Positions 1-10,319 of a stretch of 64,000 nt of DNA are shown in pieces. The translations under genes were made by a program, and so were the position numbers. Numbering within the stretch: the stretch's first letter is position 1; each line of letters starts with the position of its first letter. A model generated the notes under the pieces. That model was not told the origin of the DNA. It saw nothing but the letters and a program-made list of their open reading frames with translations, and did not search any database. Source of the stretch: Copromyces sp. CBS 386.78 (Eukaryota; Ascomycota; Sordariomycetes; Sordariales; Sordariaceae); the NCBI GenBank assembly GCA_030685235.1, contig MU839160.1:124001-188000 (forward strand). Reading direction: 5' to 3'.

Positions 1-495
1 CCACTTGTCTATTAGTCTAGTGACGGCACCTACGCAGTCGGTGCATTTACACGGACACTTTGAGAACGACACGGTTACCTTCATCCCCATCTGGTGTCCG
101 AAGCATTTCCAGTGTTGTTGATTTAAGCTGCGTTGGCAGAGCTTGCCATTGCCTTCAGGCCGATCCCACTCCACGGCCCGCCTCCATGAACTCTGCCTAT
201 CTCTGCCTGCCTATCAACTTACACAGAAGGAAAGAACGACCCGGACCCTCCGGTCTACCTGGCGGAGCCCTATCCTTGTTTCTCTTTTTTGCGTATCATT
301 GATCTGTAATCAAGCCCGATCTGAACTCAGTTACATAAGGTAGGTATGCACTTCCTCCCATCCTTCGTCCCTTCCTCGTGAACCTCGTGCATCTGTCAGG
401 TCCAGTCTTCTCTAGTCTTTTATCCCACACTTTCTTTTCATCCAATCTCACCTACATCTATACCTAAACAATCACTTTTTCAACTCGAACTCAAG
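1..495 (+). promoter_or_regulatory. Upstream region and 5' UTR of the aldo-keto reductase gene
   Basis: This stretch holds no convincing gene. The last 150 bases are rich in C and T with few G, which is typical of a fungal 5' UTR and core promoter. Short ORFs are present but have no recognisable protein features. The start of the downstream gene at 496 is the first ATG in frame with the conserved aldo-keto reductase sequence. Confidence 0.5.
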
Positions 496-1928
496 ATGGC
501 CCTCCCAATGGCACCTCCCCCCAAGGGGCCCCTTGGCCGCTACCGCCTGCTGTCCCCCACGGCATCGATCCGTGTCAGCCCGCTTTGTCTGGGGTCTATG
601 AATTTTGGCGATGCTTGGTAGGTTTACACATCACAACGGCCTTAAATGCTGTTAGCCGTTCAGTTCGTGGCGTTGCTTGTTTTTCTAACCTGCAGAACTA
701 TTACGAATACAGGAAAGATTATATGGGAGAGTGTAATCAAGAGACTACGGAGAGCATCTTGAACTTATACTATGAGAACGGAGGTATGATTATTCGATGG
801 AGGCCCCTATGACGTGAATGTGGGAGAGGCAACCAGGCTGACTTGGGGATGTTTGATGATGTCGCAGGCAACTTCATAGATACTGCCAATAACTACCAGA
901 AGGAGGAATCTGAGAAATGGATTGGAGAGTGGATGAAGAAGAGAGGGATTCGGGATCAACTGGGTAATCTACCCAACTCTTGTTGCTGCTGAGCAGACGT
1001 TAATCGTATTCATAGTCATCGCAACCAAGTTCACCACCAACTTCAGAGCTGGCTATGGTGAAACAGAAATCATGGCCAACTTCGGAGGCAACGGCACCAA
1101 GAGCATGCGGACCTCAGTTGAGGCCAGTTTGAAGAAGCTCCAGACGGACTACATCGATCTCGTACGTTCTTCCCGCTTCCAAATATCACACGCAGACCTG
1201 CTAACATGACACTCTCATAGCTCTACGTTCACTGGTGGGACTTCACCGCCTCTATACCCGAGCTGATGCAATCCCTCAACCAGCTCGTCACCAGCGGCAA
1301 GGTTCTCTACTTGGGTGTTAGCGACACCCCGGCCTGGGTGGTCAGCAAAGCCAACCAGTACGCGCGCGACCACGGACTGCGGCAGTTCTGCGTCTACCAA
1401 GGCCGGTGGTCCGCCGCCTCGCGCGACTTTGAGCGGGACATCATCCCCATGTGCCGGGACGAGGGCATGGGGCTCGCACCTTGGGGCGCCCTCGGCGGCG
1501 GCAGCTTCAAGTCGGAGGAGCAGCGCCAGCAGCAGGCCAACGAGGGCCGCAAAATCAAGGCGACCGAGGAGCAGATCAAGATAAGCCGGGCACTGGAGAA
1601 GATTGCGCAGCGTAAGAACACGGCCATCACATCTGTCGCTCTGGCGTACGTCATGCACAAGGCGCCCTACGTGTTCCCGATTGTCGGCGGCCGGTCGGTC
1701 GAGCACCTGAAGGGTAATGTTGAGGCGCTCAAGCTGGCGCTGTCGGACCAGGATATCGAGGAGATTGAGGGCGCGGTGCCGTTCGATATTGGGTTCCCTA
1801 ACTCGTTCCTGTATGGAGAGAAGGCTCCTGCCCACCCCAGTCAGGTTTGGTTGATGGGCATGGCGGGCACATATGATTATGTCCCGGTGCCGAAGCCTAT
1901 CGTGCCGACGGCGGAAGATGGTCAGTAG
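496..1928 (+). CDS. Aldo-keto reductase, aryl-alcohol dehydrogenase type (AKR9-like)
   Basis: This gene probably encodes an NADPH-dependent cytosolic reductase acting on aryl aldehydes or ketones. I read five exons: 496-617, 713-783, 868-963, 1016-1161 and 1221-1928. They join in frame to 380 residues, the usual length of fungal aryl-alcohol dehydrogenase and norsolorinic-acid-reductase-like proteins. The AKR catalytic tetrad is visible: Asp69 and Tyr74 in FIDTANNY, Lys101 in VIATK and His149 in YVHWWD. The NADP-binding end has [10 protein letters not shown] and [14 protein letters not shown]. All introns are short (50-95 bp) with GT-AG ends. The gene is tail-to-tail with the RIO2 gene, 287 bp away. 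No secondary-metabolism genes lie beside it in this window, so a role in such a pathway is not supported. The family is clear, the substrate is not. Confidence 0.9.
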
Positions 1929-2215
1929 AGCCGACATCGCCGCCAGAGGTCATTGAAGGTTAGGTGGGGACAGAAGCTGTAGTGCTGGTATGTCTGATTG
2001 TGATACGAGTTAGGCTATACTTGATCGTGTGGGTATGTCGAACTGTTGTCGTGGAGTATATCATACCAAGTGCGATTCGAAGACCTCAAGGAGCATCGAG
2101 TTTCCAGAACCTGTTTGGCACAGTTTAGTATAAAATTTGTTGGTATAAATGTATAATATTTGGGGGTATCTCAAAGCTGACATGAAACTTGTTTCCTTTC
2201 TCCTCTCGGTACGCT

Positions 2216-3481
2216 TTAAACCCTTCGCTTGCCGCCAAGTGAGAGCTTTTTCATCCCTTTCTCTGCATCTTCCACTGGCCTTCCAACACTAGCCGGAATC
2301 TCGAACACGGCCTGTACCTCTTCCTCTTGTCCGTCTTCCTCATCTTCCTCGTCGTCTGAATTGTCTTGGTCGTCATCCTCCTCGTCATCTTCCAGCTCTT
2401 CATCTTCCGCCACTGCCTCTCCGGCATCAATCTTCGCCTGCTGTTCCTCAATAGCCTTCTCCAGTTCCTTAAGCATCTTCTTGGTAAACCCTGAAGCCTC
2501 GACAGCAGCATCCAACCGCCTAGCGCCGTCCTTGCCAACCGTCTTCTTAGCATCCTTGAAGAAGGGGCCGGGTGATGTGGGAACAAAGTGGAAGCGCTTC
2601 TTGAAGAACCTCTTGATGCATTCGACGTCGCGGTCAAAGTACATCTCAGCGTTTACGTGGTCCATAGACACCATTTGTGGGAAATCGATAATGATCGGCA
2701 CAAGGGTCACCGTCTCCTCCTCCTTCTCCTCGCCGTCCTCGATCGTGTACTTGTTGGTCCGCTCCTCCTTGATCAGAATGTTGAACTCGTTGAAATCACC
2801 ATGGATGAGGCCGTGCTTGGCCAGTCGGAGGATGAGGTCGATGAGCTCGGCGTAAAGGCTCGCGGGATCTGGGACCGAGGAGACCTGTCTGAGTGGTAGG
2901 GACTCGACCAGGCTCATGACGATGGTGTGTCGGGACTGCGAAATCGGTTCGGGCACCGGGAAGCCTTCTTCTTGGAGAGCCTGCATGAAGGCATACTCCT
3001 TCATGGCCGCGAGCCGCGAGAGGTACATCCACGAGCCGCCTTGCCGGTTGCGCAAGTAGTCGCGGTTGGACTTGACGGTACGGAAGGAAATGCGGCCCAG
3101 GCGATGGATCTTGAGAATCTTCTGCTTGCCGGTCTTGTCGGCCACGATCATGATGTCGGATTCCTTGCCGACACCCACACGACTGCCAACGCTGTAGACG
3201 ACATCCTTGGAGGAGTGGGTGTGCAGGGCGAGATAATCGAGACCGCCGTAGGTCAGTCGGTAGCCGTCGTACTTGGCCTCCTTCATGCGGCCGATGAGGC
3301 CAGACTTGGCGAGGGTCGCTATGCTCTTGTGCACACCGCTGGCGCCGCCCTTGAGACGGGCAATTCTCTCGATCAGAGGAGTCGGGACAAGCTCGTGGTT
3401 CTTGCTACCCATCTCGACGGCAGTCAAGACTCTCCAGTCTTCTGCCGTGAGATGGCGCAAAACTCGGGTGTCTAAAAACAT
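2216..3481 (-). CDS. rio2: RIO2 atypical protein kinase/ATPase, 40S ribosome maturation
   Basis: RIO2 acts on pre-40S ribosomal particles in late small-subunit maturation and is needed for export and final rRNA processing. The gene is one uninterrupted exon of 421 residues. Residues 1-90 form the N-terminal winged helix typical of RIO2. The RIO kinase domain follows, with the glycine loop GSRVGVGKESD (about 99-109), the ATP-binding Lys124 in ILKIHRLGR, the catalytic loop HGDFNEFNIL with Asp229, and the metal-binding IIDFPQ with Asp266. The C-terminal third is a Glu/Asp-rich tail (about 360-395) ending in basic residues, which is common in fungal RIO2. The start is fixed by the conserved beginning MFLDTRVLRHLT. 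Its promoter is shared with rpn1. Confidence 0.96.
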   Translation of the reverse strand: MFLDTRVLRHLTAEDWRVLTAVEMGSKNHELVPTPLIERIARLKGGASGVHKSIATLAKSGLIGRMKEAKYDGYRLTYGGLDYLALHTHSSKDVVYSVGSRVGVGKESDIMIVADKTGKQKILKIHRLGRISFRTVKSNRDYLRNRQGGSWMYLSRLAAMKEYAFMQALQEEGFPVPEPISQSRHTIVMSLVESLPLRQVSSVPDPASLYAELIDLILRLAKHGLIHGDFNEFNILIKEERTNKYTIEDGEEKEEETVTLVPIIIDFPQMVSMDHVNAEMYFDRDVECIKRFFKKRFHFVPTSPGPFFKDAKKTVGKDGARRLDAAVEASGFTKKMLKELEKAIEEQQAKIDAGEAVAEDEELEDDEEDDDQDNSDDEEDEEDGQEEEVQAVFEIPASVGRPVEDAEKGMKKLSLGGKRRV

Positions 3482-4322
3482 GATTGTGGATTTTGCTGGT
3501 AACCGTCGGCCTGATTTGCTGTGAGAAGTTTCCTGACGTTGTGTCGGTGAAAGTGGGTTATTCGGTTGCTGTCCTTGAGGTCGAGGCTCGTGGGTGACTC
3601 TGATACGATGTACCGAATCGAAACTTCAAAAGCTGATGTCCAGAACGGAAAGTGGGCATCCCCAAATTCCAAATGCACGGTTGCGATAAGATGTTCCCGA
3701 TAAGATAGGGCTGGTTGTGGGTGTGGGCCGGGTGGGCTCGCGGTGGTTCCCGTCAAGGAAGCGCCACCTCAGGTCCAGGCCAGTAGCTTATCTTATCGCA
3801 AGCTGGGGAGGAGCGGATTTTGTATCTTCCAGCCTCTGATGACGCCTCATCCCCACCGAGGCGGGCAGCAGGGGCATCGCAGGGGCCTTCTCAGCCAGAC
3901 GGGGAGCTTCAGGCGGCAAGCGAGTCGCGTAACCACTGTCTGCTGCAACCGCACCTGCTTGGTTGGAGCTCCCTGGAGTCGACTCCATAGCACCGTAAGT
4001 CGTAACTGCCACTGCCTTTGCTGGCTTCAGCAACTCACTGCTTCTGGGCGAATCTCTTAAGCTCCGTCCTCCAAACCGTCACCTGAACAACAAACTCAAC
4101 AACCAAACTCATCCACTTTTAATTCTGACATTCTGCTCACGACCGGACCTCGAGTTCCTGTCGCTCCAGCAATCTCGGTGAAAAACTTGAGTATTTCTGC
4201 AACAGCACACGCCACCGCCGCGTCCATCTACCCCGGTCAACCCACCCTACCTTGGTTTCCCCTCCAACCGAACCCATCGGCTCTGCGAATCCTCCCACCT
4301 ACAACCATCACCACTAGCAAGC
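3482..4322. promoter_or_regulatory. Divergent promoter region between rio2 and rpn1
   Basis: These 841 bp separate two head-to-head housekeeping genes and must contain both promoters and 5' UTRs. The half nearer rpn1 is rich in C and A, as in fungal leaders. Several small ORFs are present but none has conserved features. I see no clear TATA element. Confidence 0.6.
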
Positions 4323-7228
4323 ATGGCGCAAGAAAGCGACATGTCCAAGACCGCCGATAAGGGCAAGGGAAAGGCCGTCGATGACGAGAAGAAGCCCCAA
4401 GATGTCGATGGAAAGACCCCCGCAAACGGAAAGAAGGAGGAGGAACAGAATGGTGGGTTACTCGGTCACTCCGACCGACTTTAGGTTCGGGCGCCGGGCT
4501 TCTGCTGACAGCGCTTTGCGTTAGCTTCCGAGGAACTCAATGAAGAGGATCAGCAGCTCAAGAGCGAGCTTGAGATGCTCGTTGAGCGGCTAACGGTTAG
4601 TTATTGGCAATGACGTGATAGAGGCTTGAGACGGGCTTCTCTAACAATGCACATCTCCAGGAATCCGATGCGACCCTCTACAAGCCGGCCCTCGAGGCTA
4701 TGAAGAACTCCATCAAGACATCCACATCCTCCATGACGGCGGTACCGAAGCCGCTCAAGTTCCTGCGGCCCCATTATGAAACGATGACGAAGCTTTACGA
4801 CGAATGGCCCGCCGGCGAAGACAAGTCCTCTCTCGCAGATGTTCTATCGGTGATCGGCATGACATACTCGGACGAAGACCGCCAGGATACTCTCAAATAC
4901 AGACTCCTTTCCCCGACACAGGATATCGGATCGTGGGGTCATGAGTACGTTCGCCATCTCGCCCTCGAGATTGGCGAGGTCTACGCCAAGCGCATCGCCA
5001 ACGATGAGCCGACTCAAGAGCTGGTCGATCTTGCCCTGGTCCTGGTGCCGCTCTTCCTCAAGAGCAACGCCGAAGCCGACGCTGTCGATCTGATGAGCGA
5101 ACTCGAGATCATTGAGGAGCTTCCCAAGTTCCTCGACGAGAACACTTACTCGAGAGTCTGCTTGTATATGGTGTCCATGGTCAACCTTCTTACCTATCCC
5201 GACAACGAGACGTTCCTTCGCGTAGCGCACAGCATCTACAAGAAGTACAACCAGCATACCCAAGCCATGGTGCTTGCGATCAGACTTAATGACCTCGGAC
5301 TCATCGAGAACGATTTTGAGGCGGCGGACGAGGATCCTGCGCTTCGCAAGCAGCTCGCTTTCCTTATCGCGCGTCAGGGCATTCCATTGGAGTTTGAAAG
5401 GAGCAACGATGACGACGAGAAGATCTACGAGTGCCTTTCCAACCAGAAACTGTCGGAGTACTTCAAGTCCCTCGGAAAGGAACTCAACATCTTGGAGCCA
5501 AAGACGACCGAGGATATCTACAAGAGCCACCTTGAGAGCAGCCGTGTCGCTGGCATGACCAACTTCGACTCTGCCCGACACAACCTCGCCGCTGGCTTCG
5601 TCAACGCTTTTGTCAATGCCGGCTTTGGAAGCGACAAGATGATGCTCGTTGGCAAGGACAAGGACAGCTGGGTGTGGAAGACCAAGGATGAGGGTATGAT
5701 GTCTACAGTGGCGTCACTGGGAACTTTGCTCCTTTGGGACGTCGAAAACGGGCTCGACCACGTCGACAAGTATACTTATCTCGAGGAGGAGCAAATCCAA
5801 GCTGGCGCATACCTCGCGATCGGTATCATGAATACTAACGTCAGGACGGATTCCGAGCCCGCGATGGCCCTGTTGGCCGATCCCGACAAGCTTGCGCACA
5901 AGAACCCCCTCATCCGTGTGGCTACCATTATGGGTCTCGGATTGGCGTACGCTGGGTCTTGCAAGGAGGAGCTTCTCTCGTTTCTGGTCAACATCATCAG
6001 CGACCCCGAGGAGAGCATGCAGGTATCAGCCATGGCTGCCCTGGCCTGCGGTATGATCTTTGTTGGCTCTTCCAATTCCGAAGTCAGCGAGGCCATCGTG
6101 ACTACCTTGTTGGATGAGGAAAGTGGAAGCCGCCTCAACGACAGGTGGTCCAGGTTCCTTGCGCTTGGCTTGGGTCTCTTGTATTTCGGCCGCCAGGAAG
6201 AAGTGGACGTTATTCTTGAGACTCTCAAGGCGGTTGAGCACCCCATGGCTAAGCCAACTGCTGTTCTTGCTGAGATTTGCGCCTGGGCTGGCACCGGTGC
6301 CGTCCTCAAGATCCAGGAGCTCCTTCACATTTGCAACGAGCACATTGAGGATGGAGAGGAGAAGAAGGGCGAGGAGCTGCTTCAGGCCTATGCCGTTCTC
6401 GGTATTGGCTTGATTGCCATGGGCGAAGATGTTGGACAGGAAATGGTTCTCCGCCATTTCGGTCACCTTATGCACTATGGCGAAGCTAACATCCGACGAG
6501 CGGTGCCGCTGGCTATGGGTCTGATCAGCCCTAGCAACCCTCAAATGAAGGTTTACGACACTCTGTCACGGTACAGTCACGACAATGACAATGATGTCGC
6601 CATCAACGCCATTTTCGCCATGGGTCTCCTGGGTGCCGGTACAAACAACGCCAGACTTGCCCAGCTGCTCCGTCAGTTGGCTAGCTACTACCACAGAGAC
6701 CAGGAGTCTCTGTTCATGGTCCGTATCGCGCAAGGTCTCTTGCACATGGGCAAGGGCACTCTTTCCGTCAGCCCCTTCCACACCGATCGCCAAGTGCTTT
6801 CAAACGTGGCTGCGGCCGGTCTCCTCGCGGTTCTTGTGGCCATGATCGATGCCAAGCAGTTCATTACCTCGAACTCCCACTATCTTCTCTACTGGATCGT
6901 GACAGCAATGCACCCTCGCATGCTTGTCACTCTGGATGAGGACTTGAAGCCTCTGACAGTGAACGTTCGTGTCGGTCAGGCTGTTGATGTGGTCGGCCAG
7001 GCTGGTCGTCCCAAGACCATCACCGGCTGGCAGACACAGAGCACACCAGTACTACTCGGATACGGTGAGCGTGCTGAGTTGGAGGATGACCAGTACATCA
7101 GCCTTAGCAGCACCCTTGAGGGTCTCGTTATTCTTCGCAAGGTACGTGTATATCCATAACAGTCCCTGTCAGATTGTTTCTTACTCACGTTTTTTCCGCA
7201 GAACCCCGACTGGGAGGGTGAGAAATAA
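4323..7228 (+). CDS. rpn1: 26S proteasome regulatory subunit RPN1 (PSMD2)
   Basis: RPN1 is a large scaffold of the 19S base that docks ubiquitin, shuttle receptors such as Rad23 and Dsk2, and Ubp6. I read four exons: 4323-4452, 4525-4595, 4661-7141 and a final 27-nt coding exon 7202-7228 encoding NPDWEGEK. Together they give 902 residues, the normal length. A charged, Lys/Glu-rich N-terminus of about 45 residues precedes SEELNEEDQQLKSELEMLVERL. The protein continues through the conserved KPLKFLRPHY segment and the proteasome/cyclosome repeats of the C-terminal half, with typical signatures such as GLGLAYAGS, LALGLGLLYFG and AMGLLGAGTNNARLA. The last intron (7142-7201) must be spliced to reach the conserved end; unspliced reading stops at 7159. 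The gene is the last intact one before the AT-rich island, which starts about 500 bp downstream. Confidence 0.95.
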
Positions 7229-7740
7229 AAGCTGCAGGCTGGGCGATGTATAGGGTTATTTGGTGTGGTTTAGAACGTTGCAAGAGATCGTTCCGAGGAG
7301 ATGAAGGTAAGATAAGCAGACATCACGCACGTGCATATGCAATAGAAAAGCGGACTATATTATTTAACTGCGTCATAAGACTTTCTATGGAGGTTCAAGA
7401 TAGCATTTCTGGGAATTCGATTGCAAAGGTTATAAAAAGAGTTTCGTAGTTGCCCGTGATGCTGTTTGGATAAAAGACCCTTCATTCCACTGCATTTGAT
7501 CTTTACACAACAGCCCAGCCGGCTTTGCTGGGATTGGGTTAGGGTACTGTAGACGTCGGCTACTGTGTTCGCTGTCATTCTTCTTTCCTCCGTTTGTCTC
7601 GTCCGTGGGATGGGAAGGTTCAAGTTTTGTCGTTGCAGACCGGTGACTCACTGTACGTTACCCTGCTGGGATTGGGGGGGCGGATAATAGGTTGTTCAAC
7701 AGGGACTTAACTGGGCCTTGGTGCTGTAAAATGCCTTTAA
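7229..7740. other. rpn1 3' flank grading into the AT-rich island
   Basis: This stretch has ordinary base composition at first and no recognisable gene. It should contain the rpn1 3' UTR and terminator. From about 7740 the sequence becomes AT-rich, although CA and TG dinucleotides persist to about 7870, so the edge of the mutated block is graded over roughly 100 bp. Confidence 0.5.
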
Positions 7741-9629
7741 GAAATATTCGCCTATATATATACTGTTAAGATAATTGTATATTAATGATAACCGCCGTAG
7801 TAGTGAGACAGTGTGTTGTTTTCGTCGCTATGATTCGTGCTCAATCTCTTGGCAAATATAAATTGTACGCTCTTACGTTAATAGCGAATATACGCTTTAA
7901 CGGCGATTTCAATCCTAACGGTAAAATTGCTAGGGCTCTATATTATACGTGCTACTATATAATTATATTAACGCTTTATTTTCTTTAGTAAGGGATTAAA
8001 TAAACTATTTTATCGTACGTTACTCCTCGTTATACGTTTAAATATATAATTTAGTTAGCAACGAATTTAATTGTAGACTCTATTATATAAAATAAATAAT
8101 TTTTTCTTTATTATATACTTTTATTAATAGATTATAGTTATATATATAATTATCGCGCTATATATCCGAATACTCTTTTAATACTAATATACTATTTTAA
8201 TTATAATTTAAATATATTTTTAGGTTTGTATTTATTATTATAAATTTTCAATTAAGTATTAAAGTTTAATTAGGGGACGAAAGGTATAATTTAGGTATAG
8301 ATATAATATATTTCTATTAAAGTTATTGCGATAGTTCTTAGCGCTACTTTACTATTCTACTACTCTACTATTCTATTATTCTATTGCTCTCTATACTACT
8401 CTCTATATTCGGGCTATTCTATTGCTCCCTCCCCCGCTATCTTCTATTACTTTAATATTCTTTATACTTTGATTTAATTTTTTATTTACTAATTAGTATT
8501 ATTGGTTACTCCTCCTTATCTATTATACTTTCGGTAAAGATATTATTCATTTTATTACTTTTTCTAAGACTTTATATAGTATATCGGCATATACGGTGGG
8601 CTTTCAGCTATTAATAATAGTTTTAATTCGTATTTAGGTTGTATTGGAGTAAGCTTCTAGATATAAGGTAATAATATTAATATAGGTCTATAAGTGCGGG
8701 TAATTCTATTATTCTACGTTAATAAATATTACGTATTAATAAGGAGTTAGGGGTAAAGTTGGGGGTTAATACTTCTATTCTTACTAAGTATTTATTTTAA
8801 TAAATTGTATATACGGAATATTATATTATTTAACGTATGTATTTACGTTTATAATACTTTATTTAGTATTATATCGGAGGAATTCCGCCTTGTTAATTTT
8901 TGATTTGGCGGTTTCCGGTATACGGTACCCGGCCTAATCTCTGTACCGAAAAAGTAGAAACCGATGTAAAGACTATATAAATAGTAAAAGGGGCGGGGAA
9001 TTAATTATACGGGTAGTAAAGTGCGTAACTAGGGTATATATTAATATAGGAGGGCTGGAAGTAAAGGAGTAAAGGTAGTAATTACTAATTGGCGTTATTT
9101 ATATAATTTAAAGTAAGAAAGGCGGGAACCTCACTTCAATTTACTTAGGATTCTATTACCCTCTAATAATAATTTAGCTCCTATAGTACCTTTTCTTAAG
9201 CGGCGGGCGGGGATTTCTCCCTCTTTTCCTCCAACTAAACTTTTATTAATCGGATTCTTTCCTTTCTCTATTATTCGATCTCTACTAATCCGTTACAAGC
9301 AATTATATTCTCTATATTATTATTACTTATATCAAGTAAGGTTGTAGGAAGTTTACTTATATTTAATTATATAGTAAAAACTTGACTACTATTGATTTAG
9401 TATTTAATTAATATTTTTTTTATCTAATTAGTAAATTACCCCGATTATACTTTCGATTTACCTTATAATTCCGATTTAGTCGAATAGGTTATAATTTAAT
9501 AAAATTAATTCCCTCTAATCTATATATAGCCCGCTATATAGAATAATATAATAATTATAATATTAAATAATTAATTAATTCCGAAACTTCCAAATTTATT
9601 AACTTTTTAATTATATTCAACTTATAATA
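7741..9629. other. RIP-mutated DNA without identifiable features
   Basis: I find no coding frame, LTR or repeat here that I can name. The part around 8880-8990 is less mutated, retains GC-rich words and holds a TATA-like ACTATATAAATAG near 8970, so it may be an old promoter. A pyrimidine-rich TACTATTC-type microsatellite lies at about 8340-8440. Confidence 0.4.
8340..8450. repeat. Degenerate pyrimidine-rich microsatellite
   Basis: The tract repeats variants of TACTATTC and TACTACTC with interruptions and ends in a run of CTCCCTCCCCC. It is a short imperfect simple-sequence array within mutated DNA and has no obvious coding role. Confidence 0.5.
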
Positions 9630-9850
9630 CCCTCGACTATTTAACCGGGAGTTCGACAATTTAACTAAATATCTAGCAAATTAATTAAGATTTCAATAAC
9701 TAAATTAGAATTTTAATAATTAGACCGGAATTTCAAAATAGAAATAAGGGCTTGATAGCCTAAATAGGGGGTAAAATAATTAGACCGGAATTTTAAGATA
9801 AGAATAGGGCTTTAATAATTAGGCCGGGGGGGAAAATAAAATATATAAGG
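9630..9850. repeat. Degenerate minisatellite with a unit of about 20 bp
   Basis: About eight to ten diverged copies of a unit resembling AATAATTAGACCGGAATTT follow one another, ending in more G-rich versions near 9830. Copies differ by substitutions and small length changes, so the period is only approximate. I see no open frame across it. Confidence 0.5.
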
Positions 9851-10157
9851 TAGGTTAGTAAAATAAAATATTCGACGACTAGACTGGGAAGTAAAATAAA
9901 GTATATAGATTATTCCCGTTAAAATATAAACTAGGTATAAATAAACGTTAAACCCTATTTATCAATTTTTTATTCGCTATAAAAATAATTAATTATTTTC
10001 TAATACGGCTTATATTATTTAATAATAATAGGACGGGAACTTAATTTTCTACTTTTAATATAATAGCGTTAGGACTTTCTTAGAAAGAATAAAATAGAAA
10101 TATATTAGTAATAGAAGAAGAGAGGGACGAAAATAGGAAAAGAGAAGAAAAGAAACA

Positions 10158-10319
10158 GACGAAAATAAAAAAAGGGAGGAGATAAATAAAAATAAAAAAA
10201 GGGAAGAGACGGATAAAAATAAGAAAGGGGAGGAGAAGGATAAGGATAGGAGAAGGGAGGAAAAGGATAAGGGTAAAAAAGGGGAGGAGAAAGATAAAGG
10301 TAAAAGAGGAGAAGAAATA
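10158..10319 (+). repeat. 27-bp coding minisatellite, six copies in perfect register
   Basis: Six consecutive 27-bp units occupy exactly 162 bp. Read in the frame starting at 10158 they encode a charged nonapeptide with consensus DKxKKxEEK; individual units include DKDRRREEK and DKGKKGEEK. The tract is almost pure purine on the + strand, so it has few CA or TG sites for RIP to hit, which explains its survival. The antisense strand shows an artefactual Phe/Leu/Ile-rich open frame. Flanking sequence is mutated and the host protein is unrecognised. Confidence 0.75.

Noticed and set aside
1215..1937. 240-codon minus-strand ORF opposite the aldo-keto reductase
   Set aside because: It is the antisense shadow of the last exon, which carries the conserved family sequence.
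7539..7544. TTAGGG as a telomere-like repeat
   Set aside because: It occurs once and is not tandem, so it carries no information.
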